Source: Photobacterium sp. GB-56 (GTDB lineage Bacteria > Pseudomonadota > Gammaproteobacteria > Enterobacterales > Vibrionaceae). Taken from it: a stretch of 64,000 nucleotides of DNA. This document shows positions 24,839 through 33,221 of this stretch, one piece after another. Each line of letters opens with the position of its first letter. The stretch's first letter is position 1. The notes beneath the pieces are model-generated. The model did not search any database and was not told where the DNA came from. It worked only from the letters and a program-made list of their open reading frames with translations. The position numbers were made by a program, and so were the translations under genes. The DNA lies in assembly GCF_003026105.1 (NCBI RefSeq), contig NZ_PYNW01000008.1:120746-184745 (forward strand), in the 5' to 3' direction.

Positions 24839-25959
24839 TGAAAAAAATAGTTTATTTTATCCTGTCTTTTTTGTGGGTAACGTTGGGTTGGATGCCACTT
24901 AACGTTAGCGCTAAAACAGCAGTTCCTATGATGGATTTAGTGGATGTGCAAGGCATACGCTCAAATCAGCTGGTGGGTTATGGTTTGGTGGTAGGTCTTG
25001 ATGGCTCAGGAGATCGAAATCAAGTGAAATTTACCAGCCAATCTATCACCAATATGCTGCGTCAGTTTGGGGTACAAATTGGCGATAGGATCGATCCAAA
25101 GCTAAAAAATGTCGCTTCAGTGAGTGTGACAGCCACCGTTGAAGCGATGGCGGGACCCGGTCAAGAGCTTAATGTTGTTGTTTCCTCTATTGGTGATGCA
25201 AAAAGCCTACGTGGCGGTACTTTATTATTGACGCCACTTAGAGGTATCGATGGTGAAGTTTATGCTGTTGCACAGGGGAATGTCGTTGTTGGAGGGGTAA
25301 AAGCAGAAGGGCAAAGTGGTTCAAAAATCACGGTCAATACACCCACAACAGGGCGAATTCCTAATGGTGCCACGTTAGAGCGAGAAATACCGACGGACTT
25401 TAATAACAGCAGCATCGTCACGTTAAATTTACGCCAACCGAGTTTTACCACCGCGAAAAATATTTCCCGTGCAATCAACGCGACTTTCGGTCCAAAAGTG
25501 GCGACTGCGGTAAGTAAAGGTCGAGTGGAAATGCGTGCGCCGCAAGACCTACAACAGCGGGTGACTTTTATGTCGATGTTGGAAGACTTAAAAGTAATGA
25601 CAGGGAGAAAAGCCGCGCGGGTGGTATTTAATGCGAGAACAGGAACGGTTGTGGTTGGCAAAAATGTCCGTGTGAGTGAAGCGGCTGTGAGCCACGGTAA
25701 CCTTACCGTGACGATTTCAGAAAGTGATCAAATCAGCCAGCCTAACGCCTTTAGCCAAGGTACAACAGAGCGAGTCAATAATTCTAAAGTTGATATCAAC
25801 CAAGATGAGGCACAAATGTACATTTGGCCTGAAGGGACTGAGCTTAATACTATCGTAAATGCCGTGAACAGCTTAGGTGCGTCACCTGATGATCTTATGT
25901 CTATTCTACAAGCGCTACATGAAGCAGGCGCATTGAATGCAGAACTGGTAGTGATTTAG
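24838..25959 (+). CDS. flgI: Flagellar P-ring protein FlgI (lateral)
   Basis: 373 residues with a signal peptide (about 1-26, ending NVSA before [34 protein letters not shown]). Strong FlgI match throughout ([31 protein letters not shown]; the C-terminal [21 protein letters not shown]). It forms the periplasmic P ring with FlgA's help. I choose 24838, where ATG overlaps the flgH stop; the longer frame from 24823 is not needed. Confidence 0.94.
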   Translation: MKKIVYFILSFLWVTLGWMPLNVSAKTAVPMMDLVDVQGIRSNQLVGYGLVVGLDGSGDRNQVKFTSQSITNMLRQFGVQIGDRIDPKLKNVASVSVTATVEAMAGPGQELNVVVSSIGDAKSLRGGTLLLTPLRGIDGEVYAVAQGNVVVGGVKAEGQSGSKITVNTPTTGRIPNGATLEREIPTDFNNSSIVTLNLRQPSFTTAKNISRAINATFGPKVATAVSKGRVEMRAPQDLQQRVTFMSMLEDLKVMTGRKAARVVFNARTGTVVVGKNVRVSEAAVSHGNLTVTISESDQISQPNAFSQGTTERVNNSKVDINQDEAQMYIWPEGTELNTIVNAVNSLGASPDDLMSILQALHEAGALNAELVVI

Positions 25960-25968
25960 GAGAGTTAG

Positions 25969-26451
25969 ATGAAGTTCGACGACAATATCAGCGTAATGAA
26001 CAAAACTAATGTTCTATACCATGATAATAATGGTTTGCAGCAAATCAAACATTCGCTATCTGATGAGCAAGGTTTAGAGGTGGTTGCTGGGCAATTTGAA
26101 GCGATGTTTTTACAAATGGTTTTACGCCAGATGCGAAGTAGCAGTGATGTCTTGGCTGATGAAGATAATCCATTTTCCAGTAAACAACAGAGCGTCTATC
26201 GCGACTTTTATGATGGCCAGTTAGCGATTGAAATGGCGAAACAACAGCAAACAGGCATTAAAGAAATGTTGATGAAACAGTTAAATCCTAACCAAGGATT
26301 TAATGATGTTCAAAATAGTGCCGCATTAACTCATCAAGTACTGGAAAAACAAGACACACCAAAGCCTGTTAACAATGAAGCGGCCAATCAATTGGCGATT
26401 CGAACGTGTACTGCTTTTCAACAATCATTGCAATCTTACAAGGAGCAGTAA
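25969..26451 (+). CDS. flgJ: Rod-binding protein FlgJ without a muramidase domain (lateral)
   Basis: 160 residues, about half the length of enteric FlgJ. It contains the N-terminal rod-capping domain only: VAGQFEAMFLQMVLRQMRSSSD (about 38-60) and SVYRDFYDGQLAIEMAKQQQTGIKEML. The C-terminal glucosaminidase/muramidase domain of enteric FlgJ is absent. It can cap the rod but cannot open peptidoglycan; the transglycosylase at 15659-16444 may do that. GGAGAG precedes the ATG. Confidence 0.9.
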   Translation: MKFDDNISVMNKTNVLYHDNNGLQQIKHSLSDEQGLEVVAGQFEAMFLQMVLRQMRSSSDVLADEDNPFSSKQQSVYRDFYDGQLAIEMAKQQQTGIKEMLMKQLNPNQGFNDVQNSAALTHQVLEKQDTPKPVNNEAANQLAIRTCTAFQQSLQSYKEQ

Positions 26452-26456
26452 TCGCT

Positions 26457-27824
26457 ATGAATATGATTAATATTGGTTTAACAGGGTTAAATGCCAATAA
26501 AACGGCGCTTGATGTTACTGCTCATAATGTTGCTAATGTTAATACGCCAGGATTTAGTCGACAGCAGGCAATGATGAGTGCTCTTGCTGGCAACGATATA
26601 TTAAGTGCGGGAAGTGGTGTTGACGTTGCCAGCATACGTCGTATTTCAGACCAATTTATTGTAAAGCAAACATGGGCAGCAACCAGTCAACAAGCAGCAA
26701 GCAATGCGAATTTAGACAATATGACGATGCTCGAAAGCCTTTTAGGTGGCGAGGGCTTTAACATTAGTGCTGGTCTTGATTCTTTATATTCGGCGCTAAA
26801 TGACGCGACGCTTAAACCTGAATCTACCCCTAATCGCCAGCAAATTATTAATGAAGCTAAAGCGTTATCTCGTCGCTTTAATACCTTGTCTGAATCTTTA
26901 CATGGTCAAGGTAAACGTATCAGTGACAAGGCCACGGCGTCGATTGAGCATGCTAATAGCTTAATGAACAACATTGCTGATATAAACCATCGCGTTGTTG
27001 AGACACAAGCGACAGGCGGTAATCCTTCTCAGCTTATTGATGAACGTGATGTATTAATTAAACAACTATCTGAAGTAGTAGAGATCAGTTCAACCCAGCA
27101 ACCAGATGGTAGCCTACAAGTCACTCTGGCATCGGGTCAGCCCTTGATCTTAGGTAGTGATGCTGCGCAATTAAAATCGACTCCGATAGTTAATGAGCCG
27201 TTTATTAAGAATATTGAAATTAATTTTTCTGGGCAAACCTTTGCAGTTACAGGTGAGTTAGGAGGGCAGTTAGGAGCATTTGATAGCTATCTTAAAGACA
27301 CCTTAAAACCGACCCAACAAGCCCTTGATGAGATGGCACAAAACCTAGCAACCGAATTTAATCAGGTACTCGCGACGGGTTTTGATTTAAACGGTAATCC
27401 AGGCCAAGCATTGTTTTCATTCGATCCCAATTCACCAGCGGCCAGCCTTGATATCACCGCGATCACACCGGCTGAGCTGGCATTATCTTCAGATGGGACA
27501 CCGGGTAACAGTGATACGTTACAAGCCTTGATCAATTTGTCGACGAAACCAATGGCGATCACAGGGTTAGGGAGTGTGACCTTGAATGATGCATTTGCTT
27601 CTATGGTGGGTAAAACGGCAATAGAAACGCGACAAGCCGCCGTTGATCAAAAAGCCGCAGAAACCTTATTTAGTCAAGCCAATGCAGCACGAGATAATTT
27701 AAGTGCGGTTAACAGTGATGAAGAAGCGGCAAACCTAATGACATTTACTAATGCTTATCAAGCAAACATGAAAGTGATCAGTACAGCCAATGAACTGTTC
27801 GACTCAGTATTACGATTATTGTAA
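26457..27824 (+). CDS. flgK: Hook-filament junction protein FlgK (lateral)
   Basis: 455 residues. INIGLTGLNANKTALDVTAHNVANVNTPGFSRQQAMM is the conserved N-terminus and EEAANLMTFTNAYQANMKVISTANELFDSVLRLL the C-terminus. FlgK is hook-associated protein 1. Start at 26457 gives the axial motif at the expected place; AAGGAG lies at 26440. It follows flgJ by a few bases. Confidence 0.94.
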   Translation: MNMINIGLTGLNANKTALDVTAHNVANVNTPGFSRQQAMMSALAGNDILSAGSGVDVASIRRISDQFIVKQTWAATSQQAASNANLDNMTMLESLLGGEGFNISAGLDSLYSALNDATLKPESTPNRQQIINEAKALSRRFNTLSESLHGQGKRISDKATASIEHANSLMNNIADINHRVVETQATGGNPSQLIDERDVLIKQLSEVVEISSTQQPDGSLQVTLASGQPLILGSDAAQLKSTPIVNEPFIKNIEINFSGQTFAVTGELGGQLGAFDSYLKDTLKPTQQALDEMAQNLATEFNQVLATGFDLNGNPGQALFSFDPNSPAASLDITAITPAELALSSDGTPGNSDTLQALINLSTKPMAITGLGSVTLNDAFASMVGKTAIETRQAAVDQKAAETLFSQANAARDNLSAVNSDEEAANLMTFTNAYQANMKVISTANELFDSVLRLL

Positions 27825-27831
27825 GGGATGA

Positions 27832-28734
27832 ATGATGAGAGTCAGTGATACGCAATTTAGCCAGCTAATGTTAACTAGCCTATCAAAGAATAACCAAGGC
27901 TTAGGGGAAGTGTTAGCGCAGATGTCGACTGGTCAGCGCTTACTCAAATTATCTGATAACCCAATTGATTCTATTAACTTATTGAATTTAGATCGTGAAA
28001 ATAGCGCGATAAATCAGTACCAAGACAACATTAATAATGTGAAAACCGCGTTATCGTCGCAAGAAGTTCATTTAATGGCTGCAAGTGATACGTTAAAAGA
28101 TATGCGAGATACGTTGTTACTAGCGTCAAATGGTGCCATCTCAGATGCTGATAGAGAAAGTTATGCGAATAAATTAGTCAGCTTACGCGATGCTTTTATG
28201 TCTTCATTTAATGTTCAAGATGAAGAGGGTAATTACCTTTTTTCCGGTACTCAAAGTGATGTCCCAGCGATTACAGCACAACCTGCTGGTGGTTATATTT
28301 TTGAAGGTAATAGTGATAAGCGGGTAGTGACGGTAGCCAAAGGCGTTACGATGGAAGCCAATTTTGCTTCACAAGAAATGCTCGATCTTGGCGGTAATAA
28401 TATCTTAAATCAGATTGACGCCGCGATAACCGAGTTACAAGCCCCGACAGCAAATCTCAATAACACCTTACAAGCAACGTTAAATACTCTAGATACGACG
28501 CATGATAATGTATTAGCAGCAGTAACCGATATTGGTGGGCGCCATAATAATTTAGATTTAATGGAAACCAGCCATGGTGATAATAAGTTATTTGTTGAAG
28601 CCGTAACCAATGATCTAGAAGCGTTGGATTATGGTGAAGCATCGGTTCGTTTAAATAATTACATGGCTGCGCTTCAGGCTACACAGGCAAGCTATATGAA
28701 AATTAACGACCTTTCATTGTTTAAGCGATTGTAA
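27832..28734 (+). CDS. flgL: Hook-filament junction protein FlgL (lateral)
   Basis: 300 residues. RVSDTQFSQLMLTSLSKNNQGLGEVLAQMSTGQRLLKLSDNPIDSINLLNLDRE is the FlgL/flagellin N-terminal D0-D1 region; the C-terminal segment ends LQATQASYMKINDLSLFKRL. FlgL is hook-associated protein 3. Tandem ATGs at 27832 and 27835 follow AAGGG; either could be used. Confidence 0.93.
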   Translation: MMRVSDTQFSQLMLTSLSKNNQGLGEVLAQMSTGQRLLKLSDNPIDSINLLNLDRENSAINQYQDNINNVKTALSSQEVHLMAASDTLKDMRDTLLLASNGAISDADRESYANKLVSLRDAFMSSFNVQDEEGNYLFSGTQSDVPAITAQPAGGYIFEGNSDKRVVTVAKGVTMEANFASQEMLDLGGNNILNQIDAAITELQAPTANLNNTLQATLNTLDTTHDNVLAAVTDIGGRHNNLDLMETSHGDNKLFVEAVTNDLEALDYGEASVRLNNYMAALQATQASYMKINDLSLFKRL

Positions 28735-28748
28735 GGTAGCAAAGAATT

Positions 28749-29798
28749 ATGGTGACAAGTACATCGGAAGTCAGAACTCAGAGTATAAATTTTGCTAATG
28801 CGAGCAAGCAAGCTGCCATTGTTCCGTCAGCCGCAGACACAATCGATACCAAGAAAATTGCGGGTTCGAACTTAAAACAATTAAGCTATCAGCAAGATGG
28901 ATATACGGTTTCTAAAACCTTACTTGCCAAGGGGCAGCAGCAAGTAACATCGGTACAAATAGCACAACAAGCTTTAGGCGTTGTAGGGCGTGACTTACAA
29001 GCCATAAAGAAGATCTTAAGTACTGAGCTTATTGCTCAACGCGCAGTTTCTCCGTCAGCTCAAAGCAATGCGAATCATCATCTTGATTCGATAAAACACA
29101 CATTGAATAACGCTAAGAGCGACGGACTTCGTGTTATTGATGCAGAGCTTAAAGTTAATATTGATAGACCAATAACACGTACATTTTCTGTTCCCGGTCT
29201 GAATGTTCAGCGTCAGCGAGAGCACAGTGAACTGATTAAATTAAGCTTTCAACAGTTAGGAACGGTTGTTGTGAATATGGATGCGAAATTAAGCGATAAA
29301 GCCTTAGTTTCGCAAATAGATCGTCATGTAATCCCTTTTGGTCTTCGAGCATCGCAACAAGATAACGGCGATATTGTATTTCGAACCAATGAGCAAAGCT
29401 TTCAAGGGTTGGAAGGAAAAGTACAGGTTATTGGTCAAGGGCATCGATACCCTGCAGGACAGGCCAATACACTCACGATTAAGCCTGAGCCAGAAGGTAT
29501 TGAAGATAGTCAATTTACTTTTAATAACCGTGAGCAAATTCGCGATACTTTAGTAAAAGTGAACCAACATTTACGGCAAGTGCAACAAAGCCTTGATGAT
29601 ATCAAAGCTTATCAGGCGGTATTGGCTAAACAAATGGCAGATGCGAAGGCAAACACGTCGCTGGGAGATGTTAAGCAAGTAGAAGAAAAGCTTAGCCAAC
29701 TCTCGGGGGCTGGAAACCAGCAATTTAGTGCAACGTATCGCTCTTTAGCAGCACAAGCAAATGTACATCGTCATACGGTTGTCGCTTTATTGAAATAA
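28749..29798 (+). CDS. Unknown protein at the end of the lateral rod/hook operon
   Basis: 349 residues, 14 bases after flgL and probably in the same transcript. No signal peptide or membrane helix. Residues 60-135 and 270-349 are predicted helices with heptad spacing; residues about 165-250 are beta-rich (VVVNMDAKLSDKALVSQIDRH, then IPFGLRASQQDNGDIVFRTNE) and resemble a flagellin hook-IN-type insert. Helix-beta-helix order is the plan of flagellins and hook-associated proteins. I therefore infer a secreted axial or junction protein, or an accessory to FlgL, but no family name can be given with confidence. Confidence 0.75.
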   Translation: MVTSTSEVRTQSINFANASKQAAIVPSAADTIDTKKIAGSNLKQLSYQQDGYTVSKTLLAKGQQQVTSVQIAQQALGVVGRDLQAIKKILSTELIAQRAVSPSAQSNANHHLDSIKHTLNNAKSDGLRVIDAELKVNIDRPITRTFSVPGLNVQRQREHSELIKLSFQQLGTVVVNMDAKLSDKALVSQIDRHVIPFGLRASQQDNGDIVFRTNEQSFQGLEGKVQVIGQGHRYPAGQANTLTIKPEPEGIEDSQFTFNNREQIRDTLVKVNQHLRQVQQSLDDIKAYQAVLAKQMADAKANTSLGDVKQVEEKLSQLSGAGNQQFSATYRSLAAQANVHRHTVVALLK

Positions 29799-29815
29799 TG
29801 TCACTGACTGCATGT

Positions 29816-30112
29816 TTATTGCTGATTTTCGTCTGCACAACATTCATCTTGTAGATAGGCGATCACAGAATCCAGCTTCTGATATTCAGCGACACAAAAC
29901 AAAGTTCGTCCTTCTCTGCGTTGTGAAATGAGCCCAGCAGAGGCCAGCCCGGCAATATGATGAGAGAGGGTTGAGCCAGGAACAGAAAGCTTTTCTTGTA
30001 ATCCCCCAACAGCAATACCTTGATGACCCGCTCTAATCACTGTTTTGTAAATCATCAATCGTGTCGGATGTCCTAATTCTTTCAATGCCTTAGCAATTAT
30101 CTCTGTATTCAT
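29816..30112 (-). CDS. ArsR-family repressor, next to a metal/arsenic permease
   Basis: 98 residues, a winged helix-turn-helix of the ArsR/SmtB family (LKELGHPTRLMIYKTVIRAGHQGIAVGGLQEKL, then SGSTLSHHIAGLASAGLISQRREGRTLFC). The pattern PGSTLSHHIAGLASAGLI is the recognition helix. Cysteines near residue 78 and a CC pair near the C-terminus (QDECCADE) could bind a thiophilic metal. ATG at 30112 follows GAGGG. It is divergent from the permease at 30223, with two inverted repeats between, so it should repress both until metal binds. Confidence 0.88.
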   Translation of the reverse strand: MNTEIIAKALKELGHPTRLMIYKTVIRAGHQGIAVGGLQEKLSVPGSTLSHHIAGLASAGLISQRREGRTLFCVAEYQKLDSVIAYLQDECCADENQQ

Positions 30113-30134
30113 TGTTAATACCCTCACTAAATTT

Positions 30135-30156
30135 ATATTTCGATATTACTGGAAAT
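30135..30156. promoter_or_regulatory. ArsR-type operator 1
   Basis: ATATTTC (30135-30141), ten bases, GGAAAT (30151-30156). An inverted repeat close to a copy 50 bases downstream. It lies 23 bases 5' of the ArsR start, in place for autorepression. Confidence 0.65.
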
Positions 30157-30184
30157 GTCTTGATCTAGCCAATAAAGATCAATT

Positions 30185-30208
30185 ATATTTCGATTATTCT
30201 AGAAATAT
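30185..30208. promoter_or_regulatory. ArsR-type operator 2
   Basis: ATATTTC (30185-30191) and the exact complement GAAATAT (30202-30208) around a 10-base centre. It lies 15 bases before the permease ATG, in place to block its promoter or elongation. Confidence 0.7.
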
Positions 30209-30222
30209 AGATTGGTGTTGTG

Positions 30223-31119
30223 ATGTTCAAAGATACGTTAGAGATGTTCCTCTTTTTGACGACTGAGTTAACGCTACTGTTTTTGTTGATTAGCTTTTTG
30301 GTTGGTGTGTTACAAAGTTATATACCACCGGAAAAAATTCAGAGGATATTAAGCGGAAAGAAAGGTAAGGGTTATGTTGTTGCTGCATTATTAGCAGCTA
30401 TTACTCCGTTTTGTTCTTGTTCGACAATTCCGTTCTTAAAAGGATTACTCAGAGCTAAAGCGGGTTTTGGCACTATGATGGTGTTCCTTTTCGCGAGTCC
30501 ACTGCTTAACCCCGTAATCATTGGCTTATTTGTTGTAACCTTTGGTATTAAAGTTGCGGCATTCTATTTTGTGATGGCGATGGGTGTATCTGTTATTGCC
30601 GGCGTGCTATTAGAAAAGCTCAATTTTGAGCGCTTTGTAAAACCAGAAGCCTATATTGAACCTGAATCATCATGTGGTGCTAAAAGCTGTGGTGGAGTGA
30701 AAGTTGAAACCAATAAATGGAAAAAAATTTGGAATACAACATGGAAAGATTTCAAAAAAGTACTGCCATACTTAATCGGTGGTATTGCTATTGGTTCATT
30801 GATTTATGGTTTTATGCCAACTGAATTCATTGCAAAAATAGCAAGTGATAATAATCCATTTGCCATTCCGGTAGCGGCTGTCATTGGTATTCCATTATAT
30901 ATTCGTGCAGAAGCTGTCATTCCATTAAGTGCCGCATTAGCTGCAAAAGGAATGGGATTAGGGGCGGTGATGGCATTAATTATTGGTAGTGCTGGCGCAA
31001 GTTTAACAGAAGTTATCTTATTGAAATCAATATTTAAAACACCAATGATTATTGCTTTTGTTGCGGTTGTTTTAACCATGGCTATGAGTTCAGGTTACTT
31101 ATATAGCTGGATTTTTTAA
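30223..31119 (+). CDS. ArsP/DUF318-type permease (YraQ/SO_0444 family)
   Basis: 298 residues with about eight membrane helices. The family signature TPFCSCSTIPFLKGLLRAKAGFGTMMVFLFASPLLNP (from about residue 60) contains the conserved Cys pair. A soluble loop near residue 145-165 has CGAKSCGG, a metal-binding-type cysteine cluster. Members export arsenicals or Cu/Zn. An ArsR repressor is divergent, supporting metal or metalloid efflux; which metal cannot be told. The ATG at 30223 is preferred to the GTG just before it. Confidence 0.85.
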   Translation: MFKDTLEMFLFLTTELTLLFLLISFLVGVLQSYIPPEKIQRILSGKKGKGYVVAALLAAITPFCSCSTIPFLKGLLRAKAGFGTMMVFLFASPLLNPVIIGLFVVTFGIKVAAFYFVMAMGVSVIAGVLLEKLNFERFVKPEAYIEPESSCGAKSCGGVKVETNKWKKIWNTTWKDFKKVLPYLIGGIAIGSLIYGFMPTEFIAKIASDNNPFAIPVAAVIGIPLYIRAEAVIPLSAALAAKGMGLGAVMALIIGSAGASLTEVILLKSIFKTPMIIAFVAVVLTMAMSSGYLYSWIF

Positions 31120-31123
31120 TCCT

Positions 31124-31173
31124 TACCATGGAATTTCAGTGCCATCGTAGATAAAGAATTTTCCATTATCTTT
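31124..31173. repeat. Left copy of a 50-bp direct repeat (duplicated SDR gene 3' end)
   Basis: 47 of 50 bases match 32444-32493, exactly 1320 bases away. On the minus strand it encodes the last residues of the SDR protein at 32443-33150 (DNGKFF then YDGTEIPW and a stop), with a Ser-to-Ile change. It is a detached gene end: no SDR sequence lies to its right. The pair brackets an AT-rich 1.27-kb segment. Confidence 0.85.
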
Positions 31174-31880
31174 ATAGTATTATTGTGAATTAAATATTAC
31201 ATATTTATGACGCGTGTGTTTTGTCTGGTTTTTTATATCATGTTGACGCTTTATGGTTAACATTTAATAAGAATAAATATTAAATTAAATATTAATATTG
31301 CGTATTAAAGCACCTTTAAGTAGTTAAAGGTGCTTTAAATCTGTTTTTATTTGGTGATATGTTTTTATTATTACTTTTTGAAAGAGGGGTGTAATAAAAA
31401 TTTTATCTATGAATTGCGTCTAATATTTTAGATACATTTTGATAAATAACTTTTGATTATTAAATACCTTGATAATATTAGTTTTAAGTTAATCAACTAA
31501 ATGGTTTAAATCCTTGATCGCGATTATTAAAGTCCCTGTTAGTAAAAGAAATTCATTGTTTTTAGATAGGAATCAAACAGGAAAAGGAAAAGAACAAATA
31601 TGTTATTAAATTGGTCTTTTGATTGAAGTTGCTATTAAAAACAAAAAAATAGTAATGTGAATATATCTTCTTTCTTGAACTGGGTTAAACCTGCAATTCT
31701 TCATGATCAATTTTTCTTAATAAGAGAGAAAGGAAAGTTAGAATATTCTGGTTACGTAGGCATGGGTTGATGACAATACTTATTCAGATTTCATGATTGA
31801 AAATAGGTATGTTCTCCAACCAATGTCATGGAATGAAGGTGAAAATTTATTTCTTGATATATAAGGAGAAGAGACTACAA
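31174..31880. other. AT-rich segment inside the duplicated-end element
   Basis: No long gene. It contains a strong hairpin (31305-31338). A GTG-started frame at 31657-31770 encodes 37 residues (NISSFLNWVKPAILHDQF…) that read like a fragment of a real protein, but no family is recognised. Composition is visibly more AT-rich than the flanking genes, which suggests foreign origin. Confidence 0.45.
31305..31349. terminator. Strong hairpin terminator
   Basis: TTAAAGCACCTTTAA (31305-31319) and its exact complement (31324-31338) form a 15-bp stem with a 4-base loop, followed by a T-rich run (TGTTTTTATTTG). It lies about 190 bases downstream of the permease stop. Confidence 0.8.
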
Positions 31881-32153
31881 ATGAAAAGTTGTCCTAACTG
31901 TTTTAATAAAACGATAAGTATATATGATTTATATAAATTATCTGTTCGAAAAAAGGTAGTGTGTTCTAAATGTAATTCTGAAATAAAGTTTAAAAATTCT
32001 TATTATTTTTACATTGCAATATCATCTGTTTGTATAAGTTTTATTGTAATTTCTAAATTTCCTTTCTTTACTAAATTAATATTAATATCAATAGTGGCGT
32101 TTATACCAATGTTCATTTCAAAAGTTTGTTGCCATAAAAGAGTTATTCGTTAA
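31881..32153 (+). CDS. Small zinc-ribbon membrane protein, possible immunity protein
   Basis: 90 residues. ATG at 31881 follows AAGGAG at 31863. Residues 3-40 hold two Cys pairs (CPNC … CSKC) of a zinc-ribbon, then two hydrophobic segments (YYFYIAISSVCISFIVISKF and LILISIVAFIPMFISKVCC) and a basic tail. AT-rich codon use sets it apart from the flagellar genes. It sits inside the segment bracketed by the SDR-end repeats and 64 bases upstream of the microcin-like frame. A small membrane protein beside a bacteriocin precursor is often its immunity protein; here that is inference only. Confidence 0.6.
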   Translation: MKSCPNCFNKTISIYDLYKLSVRKKVVCSKCNSEIKFKNSYYFYIAISSVCISFIVISKFPFFTKLILISIVAFIPMFISKVCCHKRVIR

Positions 32154-32216
32154 TGTAACGAGAATGTGTATGATATTTTTATATTATAATTTTAAATGAT
32201 TGTAGTGTATTTATAA

Positions 32217-32375
32217 TATAGAAGGAATAATTTAACTGTAGATGAAATATCAAGAGTGGATGCTGGAGGTGATGGCGGTTTTATACAAAATGCTGTTTAT
32301 GGTGCCGTTTCTGCTGGTGCCGAATATTATGCAGCAGCTTTTGGACCTGTAGATGCTCAATACCAAGGCCAGTAG
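32217..32375 (+). pseudogene. Microcin-like double-glycine peptide, start codon missing
   Basis: The frame is open from 32217 to the TAG at 32373-32375. It reads NNLTVDEISRVDAGG followed by DGGFIQNAVYGAVSAGAEYY and AAAFGPVDAQYQGQ. L-T-x-x-E-[IM]-x-x-V-x-[AG]GG is the leader pattern of class II bacteriocins/microcins cut by double-glycine peptidase transporters; the rest is Gly/Ala-rich with AxxxG-type spacing, as in pore-forming class II peptides. No ATG, GTG or TTG precedes the leader in frame. Codon AGG at 32223 is one base from ATG and would give a 16-residue leader. I infer a decayed gene, or non-standard initiation. No transporter is nearby. Confidence 0.5.
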
Positions 32376-32442
32376 TACGTCCCCCTTTTGAATCAGGAAA
32401 GTGGGTAGTGGCCACTTCTTATTAGTATGGATAATTTTTTAA

Positions 32443-33150
32443 CTACCATGGAATTTCAGTGCCATCGTAACTGAAGAATTTTCCATTATCTTTTAAGCTC
32501 AGTCGCTGTAGCAAGTTAATTAATGCTGCAGCGACTTTTTCTGGCGTTTGTAAATTACCTTCTGGCACGTTGCGCTGAAAAGGCTTTGATAAGTTTGTGT
32601 CTGTCGTGCCAGGGTGAAAAGCGAATACACAGGTATTAAATTTTTTATTTTTCCATTCAATACTAATGGTTTTCAAAGCCATATTTAATGCTGCTTTTGA
32701 ACTTCGGTAACTTATCCATCCACCCAAATGATTGTCTTCAATACTGCCAATTTTTGCCGAAACAGTAACAAAGTAATTCAATGTTTTTGATTTTAATTTA
32801 GGAGATAAGTGCTTAGCGATGAGCAGTGTAGGTAATACGTTCGTTGCGATATTTTGATTGAAAAAATCACTATCAAATTGAGTAATCGTTTTTTCTGGCA
32901 TCATATCGCCATTGTGTAACATGCCAACCGTATTTATCACGATATCAAGCTGGCCAACTGTTTCTGATAATTTAGCCACATCAGAATCTTTGCTGACATC
33001 AGTACGATGCCAAGTAAGTTGAGGGTATTCAATAGTTGGATGGCTGTTGTGGTATGTCGCATGGATATGATTGACTGCATCTTGGCTTAGATATGCTTTT
33101 ATTAAGGCTGAACCAATGCCACCTGTGCCACCTAATATCAATATATGCAT
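32443..33150 (-). CDS. Short-chain dehydrogenase (CsgA/C-factor-like)
   Basis: 235 residues, a classical SDR. The N-terminal nucleotide-binding motif is MHILILGGTGGIGSALIKAYL (TGGxGGIG form), NTVGMLHN is the NNAG-like motif, and the catalytic set is Ser in VTVSAKIGSIEDN with YRSSK (about 152-156). It is closest in layout to C-factor-like cell-cell oxidoreductases. The ATG at 33150 has no evident Shine-Dalgarno but starts right at the conserved strand. Its last 50 bases are duplicated 1320 bases downstream. Confidence 0.88.
   Translation of the reverse strand: MHILILGGTGGIGSALIKAYLSQDAVNHIHATYHNSHPTIEYPQLTWHRTDVSKDSDVAKLSETVGQLDIVINTVGMLHNGDMMPEKTITQFDSDFFNQNIATNVLPTLLIAKHLSPKLKSKTLNYFVTVSAKIGSIEDNHLGGWISYRSSKAALNMALKTISIEWKNKKFNTCVFAFHPGTTDTNLSKPFQRNVPEGNLQTPEKVAAALINLLQRLSLKDNGKFFSYDGTEIPW
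32444..32493. repeat. Right copy of the 50-bp direct repeat (true SDR gene 3' end)
   Basis: This copy lies in the intact SDR gene. It matches 31124-31173 at 47 of 50 positions, including 26 consecutive identical bases beginning TACCATGGAATTTCAG. Both copies keep the coding sense of the protein's C-terminus, as seen at attachment sites of elements that integrate at gene 3' ends. Confidence 0.85.
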
Positions 33151-33221
33151 AAAGAGAAACTCATCGTATTGAAATAACAAAGTATCTATACGATGAGTTT
33201 AGCTAAATAGTTTTGTTTTAA

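Noticed and set aside
31657..31770. GTG-started 37-codon frame in the AT-rich element
   Set aside because: Plausible amino-acid content but no ribosome binding site and no family; mentioned only in the gap description.
32242..32352. 36-residue ATG frame (MKYQEWML…) overlapping the microcin-like frame
   Set aside because: It has an ATG, but its translation has no recognisable leader or family. The other frame gives the coherent double-glycine pattern, so this one is taken as a shadow.
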